A stretch of DNA of 64,000 nt, from positions 4,027,501-4,091,500 of the forward strand of contig JAYKKT010000040.1 in NCBI GenBank assembly GCA_036023115.1, read 5' to 3'. Origin of the DNA: Brasenia schreberi (Eukaryota; Streptophyta; Magnoliopsida; Nymphaeales; Cabombaceae). Each line of letters opens with the position of its first letter. Positions within the stretch are counted from its first letter, which is position 1. The notes under the pieces are model-generated. The model was not told the DNA's origin. It was given only the letters and a program-made list of their open reading frames with translations, and did no database searches. Positions 62,373 to 64,000 of the stretch are shown here, piece after piece. The position numbers and the translations under genes are program-made.

Positions 62373-63510
62373 ACCTTCCTATTTTCTTAACAAGCCGGGG
62401 CTATGGAGACCCCTAAACAATATGCACACCCTGAACATCGAGATCGGGACTTACTGAAGGGTCCTTTGAGTCGACCCTCTAGCCAGGACAGCTGTAGCTC
62501 CTTCGGCTCCTGCTAATGAAAGAAATAATGTGATCAGGTTAAGAAAATGGCGAGGACAACTTTGAAAATAAGCATAAGGAGTTTATTGGAAATTAGGCTA
62601 TATAAGGTGGGGATGAATTTAGATGAAACCAAAAAACGTGCACCATTTCTATGCATCTGATTAGTTAATAGGATGTGAAGCAGAGTGGAGTCTTTAGAAA
62701 ATCTTTTAGGGTGAGGGAAATAGTCTACGGGTTTAATCATGAGCAGTGTATACACCCAGTTAAAGCAGTAATCTGTAATTTTAAAAAAAAATTGTTTACT
62801 ATTGTTTTCCTTCAAGGTGTGGTGAAGTTGTTGTGATCCAACAAAATAGTTGATGGATTAGCCAACAAAATCTGGTTGAGCCTCTGCAACAATATAAATT
62901 CACCACTGATTATGAGCATTAGCCAATATCTGCTCGAATGGGATGCTTTTCTCCAGGCCTCAACACATCCCGCGTGCAGTTTCTTGGGATAAATAATTCA
63001 AACACTTGCTTGCAAACAAACCTACCAACAACTATCAGTACAAGTCGTAGTATTCATGATAGAAATATCTTCTGATAAATGATTTATATAATTACTTCAC
63101 CCTCCTCTTTCTCTCAGTTTGAGACTGGCTATGAAAGGGCAAAATCCTCACTACAGACAGGGTTTCTGTGCAACTCTAACCAGAAGCTATAGTAGAGTTC
63201 CCACTATACCATTTGCGTTTTTAGATTTGTGAAATAGGCAAATCACACACGGGTCGAGGCTTTGTTGTCACCTGCAGCTTAAATTGGAATTTTATTGAAC
63301 CATCCACGCAACAAAATAAGCACTTATTAGGTACATGTATGGTGACCAACTAATGCTAAGAAATCACATGTATGCGCAGTTTCGAAGGTTGGACTTAAAG
63401 AATTCTTGCCGGCTTATCTTGATCCAAAACTTCAAGCAAGTGATCTGCCGACTGGGGTCACCTTTGCCTCGGGTGCTGCGGGATTGGATGATCTAACATC
63501 CAAACTAGCT
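61211..63510 (+). CDS. GDSL esterase/lipase, 5-prime part
   Basis: Two exons are visible (61211-61445 and 63380-63510), separated by a 1,934-bp phase-1 intron (ACTG/GTGTGG donor, GCGCAG acceptor). The gene continues past the window, so about 122 residues are seen against the usual 350-380. The protein starts with a signal peptide ([20 protein letters not shown]). Block I of plant GDSL enzymes follows ([16 protein letters not shown], catalytic Ser at residue 34), then [12 protein letters not shown]. Exon 2 gives [20 protein letters not shown], then [20 protein letters not shown], which matches the family exon-for-exon. These enzymes hydrolyse ester bonds of lipids, cutin or wall polymers, usually outside the cell. 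Blocks III and V with the other active-site residues lie beyond the window, so integrity cannot be judged. The ATG at 61211 is chosen because it directly begins the signal peptide; a second ATG two codons on is possible. Confidence 0.9.
61775..61885 (+). repeat. tRNA-derived SINE copy in GDSL intron 1
   Basis: It contains GTGAGGAGTTCGATTCCTTG (B-box), GCATGCATGGGTGGTAGGCT and TCGGCCTCCCTTTGTAACCC, the second subtype also seen at 36.9 kb. Confidence 0.65.
61926..62333. repeat. Interleaved inverted repeats A-B-A'-B'
   Basis: Segment A (61926-62044) is the reverse complement of A' (62145-62257), nearly identical apart from a 10-base insertion in A and a 4-base difference. Segment B (62045-62128) is the reverse complement of B' (62258-62333), with one larger gap and a few changes. 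The order A, B, A', B' means the two inverted repeats overlap and are not nested. The 16 bases between B and A' contain CACGA repeats. The whole lies in GDSL intron 1. No coding frame or known element was recognised. Confidence 0.9.
62335..62371. repeat. (TTA)n microsatellite
   Basis: About 12 TTA units directly after the B' arm of the interleaved repeat. Confidence 0.95.
62395..62510 (-). repeat. SINE copy in GDSL intron 1
   Basis: The reverse strand reads GAGCTACAGCTGTCCTGGCT, AGAGGGTCGACTCAAAGGAC and TCGATGTTCAGGGTGTGCAT: A-box, central and B-box-to-tail segments, with a degraded B-box. Confidence 0.6.
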
Positions 63511-64000
63511 GTAAGTACTCTTAAATCATATGAATGTTGTCAAAATTAATTCTCGAATTGAATCAGTTTTCAAATGATTGGGGGAGTCAGCCAAATGGGT
63601 TCAAATCAACTTCGCTAAAATCAGCTGTCATTAAAAAAAGGATGAAATGAGTTTTTAAAAGAAAAATATATGGACAGCGACAAATTTTAAAATCAGCCAG
63701 TTTGACCCTCGAATGGCTTCCACTGTCTCGATTCATTTGATTCGTCAGAAAAAATATGATTCCGAACACCTCATACAACAAAAGTTTTCTGTTTTGAAAA
63801 CCTTTTTAGTGGCATTTAATCCTTTGAGAAGAGCAGGTAAACCATTGACAATCCCCATTCTTGTGCTGCTAAAGAGCCAAATGCCACAGAAAAAACTGTC
63901 AAAATTTTGTTCTAGTACGCACTATACTGGCCATATTAAATTGAAAACTCACCAATTCGATTAAAAATGGCCAATGAAGGCCGATTAAATTGAAAACTCC
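63511..64000 (+). other. GDSL intron 2, incomplete
   Basis: Starts with a GTAAGT donor and runs to the window end without a recognisable third exon. Confidence 0.6.

Overview
This is a plant nuclear window, most likely from an angiosperm. The genes have plant-type introns with GT-AG borders, and the families present (ASR, alpha-expansin, FREE1, GDSL esterase) are plant families. Most of the rest is degraded transposons, SINEs and compound TA/GA microsatellites. I could not fix the species. Gene density is low: about one recognisable gene per 12-15 kb.

Layout. 0-7 kb: no certain gene. A possible minus-strand plastid-targeted gene has three separate coding-like pieces (6514 down to 2417), with a dead hAT transposase lying between them. 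7-13 kb: a hAT-type MITE with its target duplication (7173-7389), a broken ASR exon copy (8281-8461), a decayed RTE-type LINE, and SINEs. 13-17.6 kb: an intact two-exon ASR gene (+, 13728-14396) framed by tandem repeats on both sides, converging on an alpha-expansin (-, 17510-15418) with two single-base losses and a 14-15 residue deletion. 17.6-26 kb: repeat remnants. 26.4-30.5 kb: a very AT-rich block holding at least three kinds of diverged tandem repeat, followed abruptly by a CpG-rich island of about 0.6 kb. 34.5-41.4 kb: two solo LTRs of one family in opposite orientation, each with a perfect 5-bp target duplication. 45.6-56.2 kb: the largest gene, a ten-exon FREE1/FYVE1 orthologue (530 aa) whose introns contain nested RTE LINEs and an LTR-like insert. 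61.2 kb to the end: the first two exons of a GDSL esterase/lipase running off the window. Its first intron holds an unusual interleaved inverted repeat.

The genes do not form a pathway. FREE1 acts in endosomal (ESCRT) sorting, ASR in desiccation and ABA-linked protection, expansin in wall loosening, and the GDSL enzyme in extracellular ester hydrolysis. I found no new multi-gene system. The most unusual items are structural: the interleaved inverted repeat, the AT-array/CpG-island junction, the paired solo LTRs, the repeat-framed ASR locus with its dead copy, and the damaged expansin.
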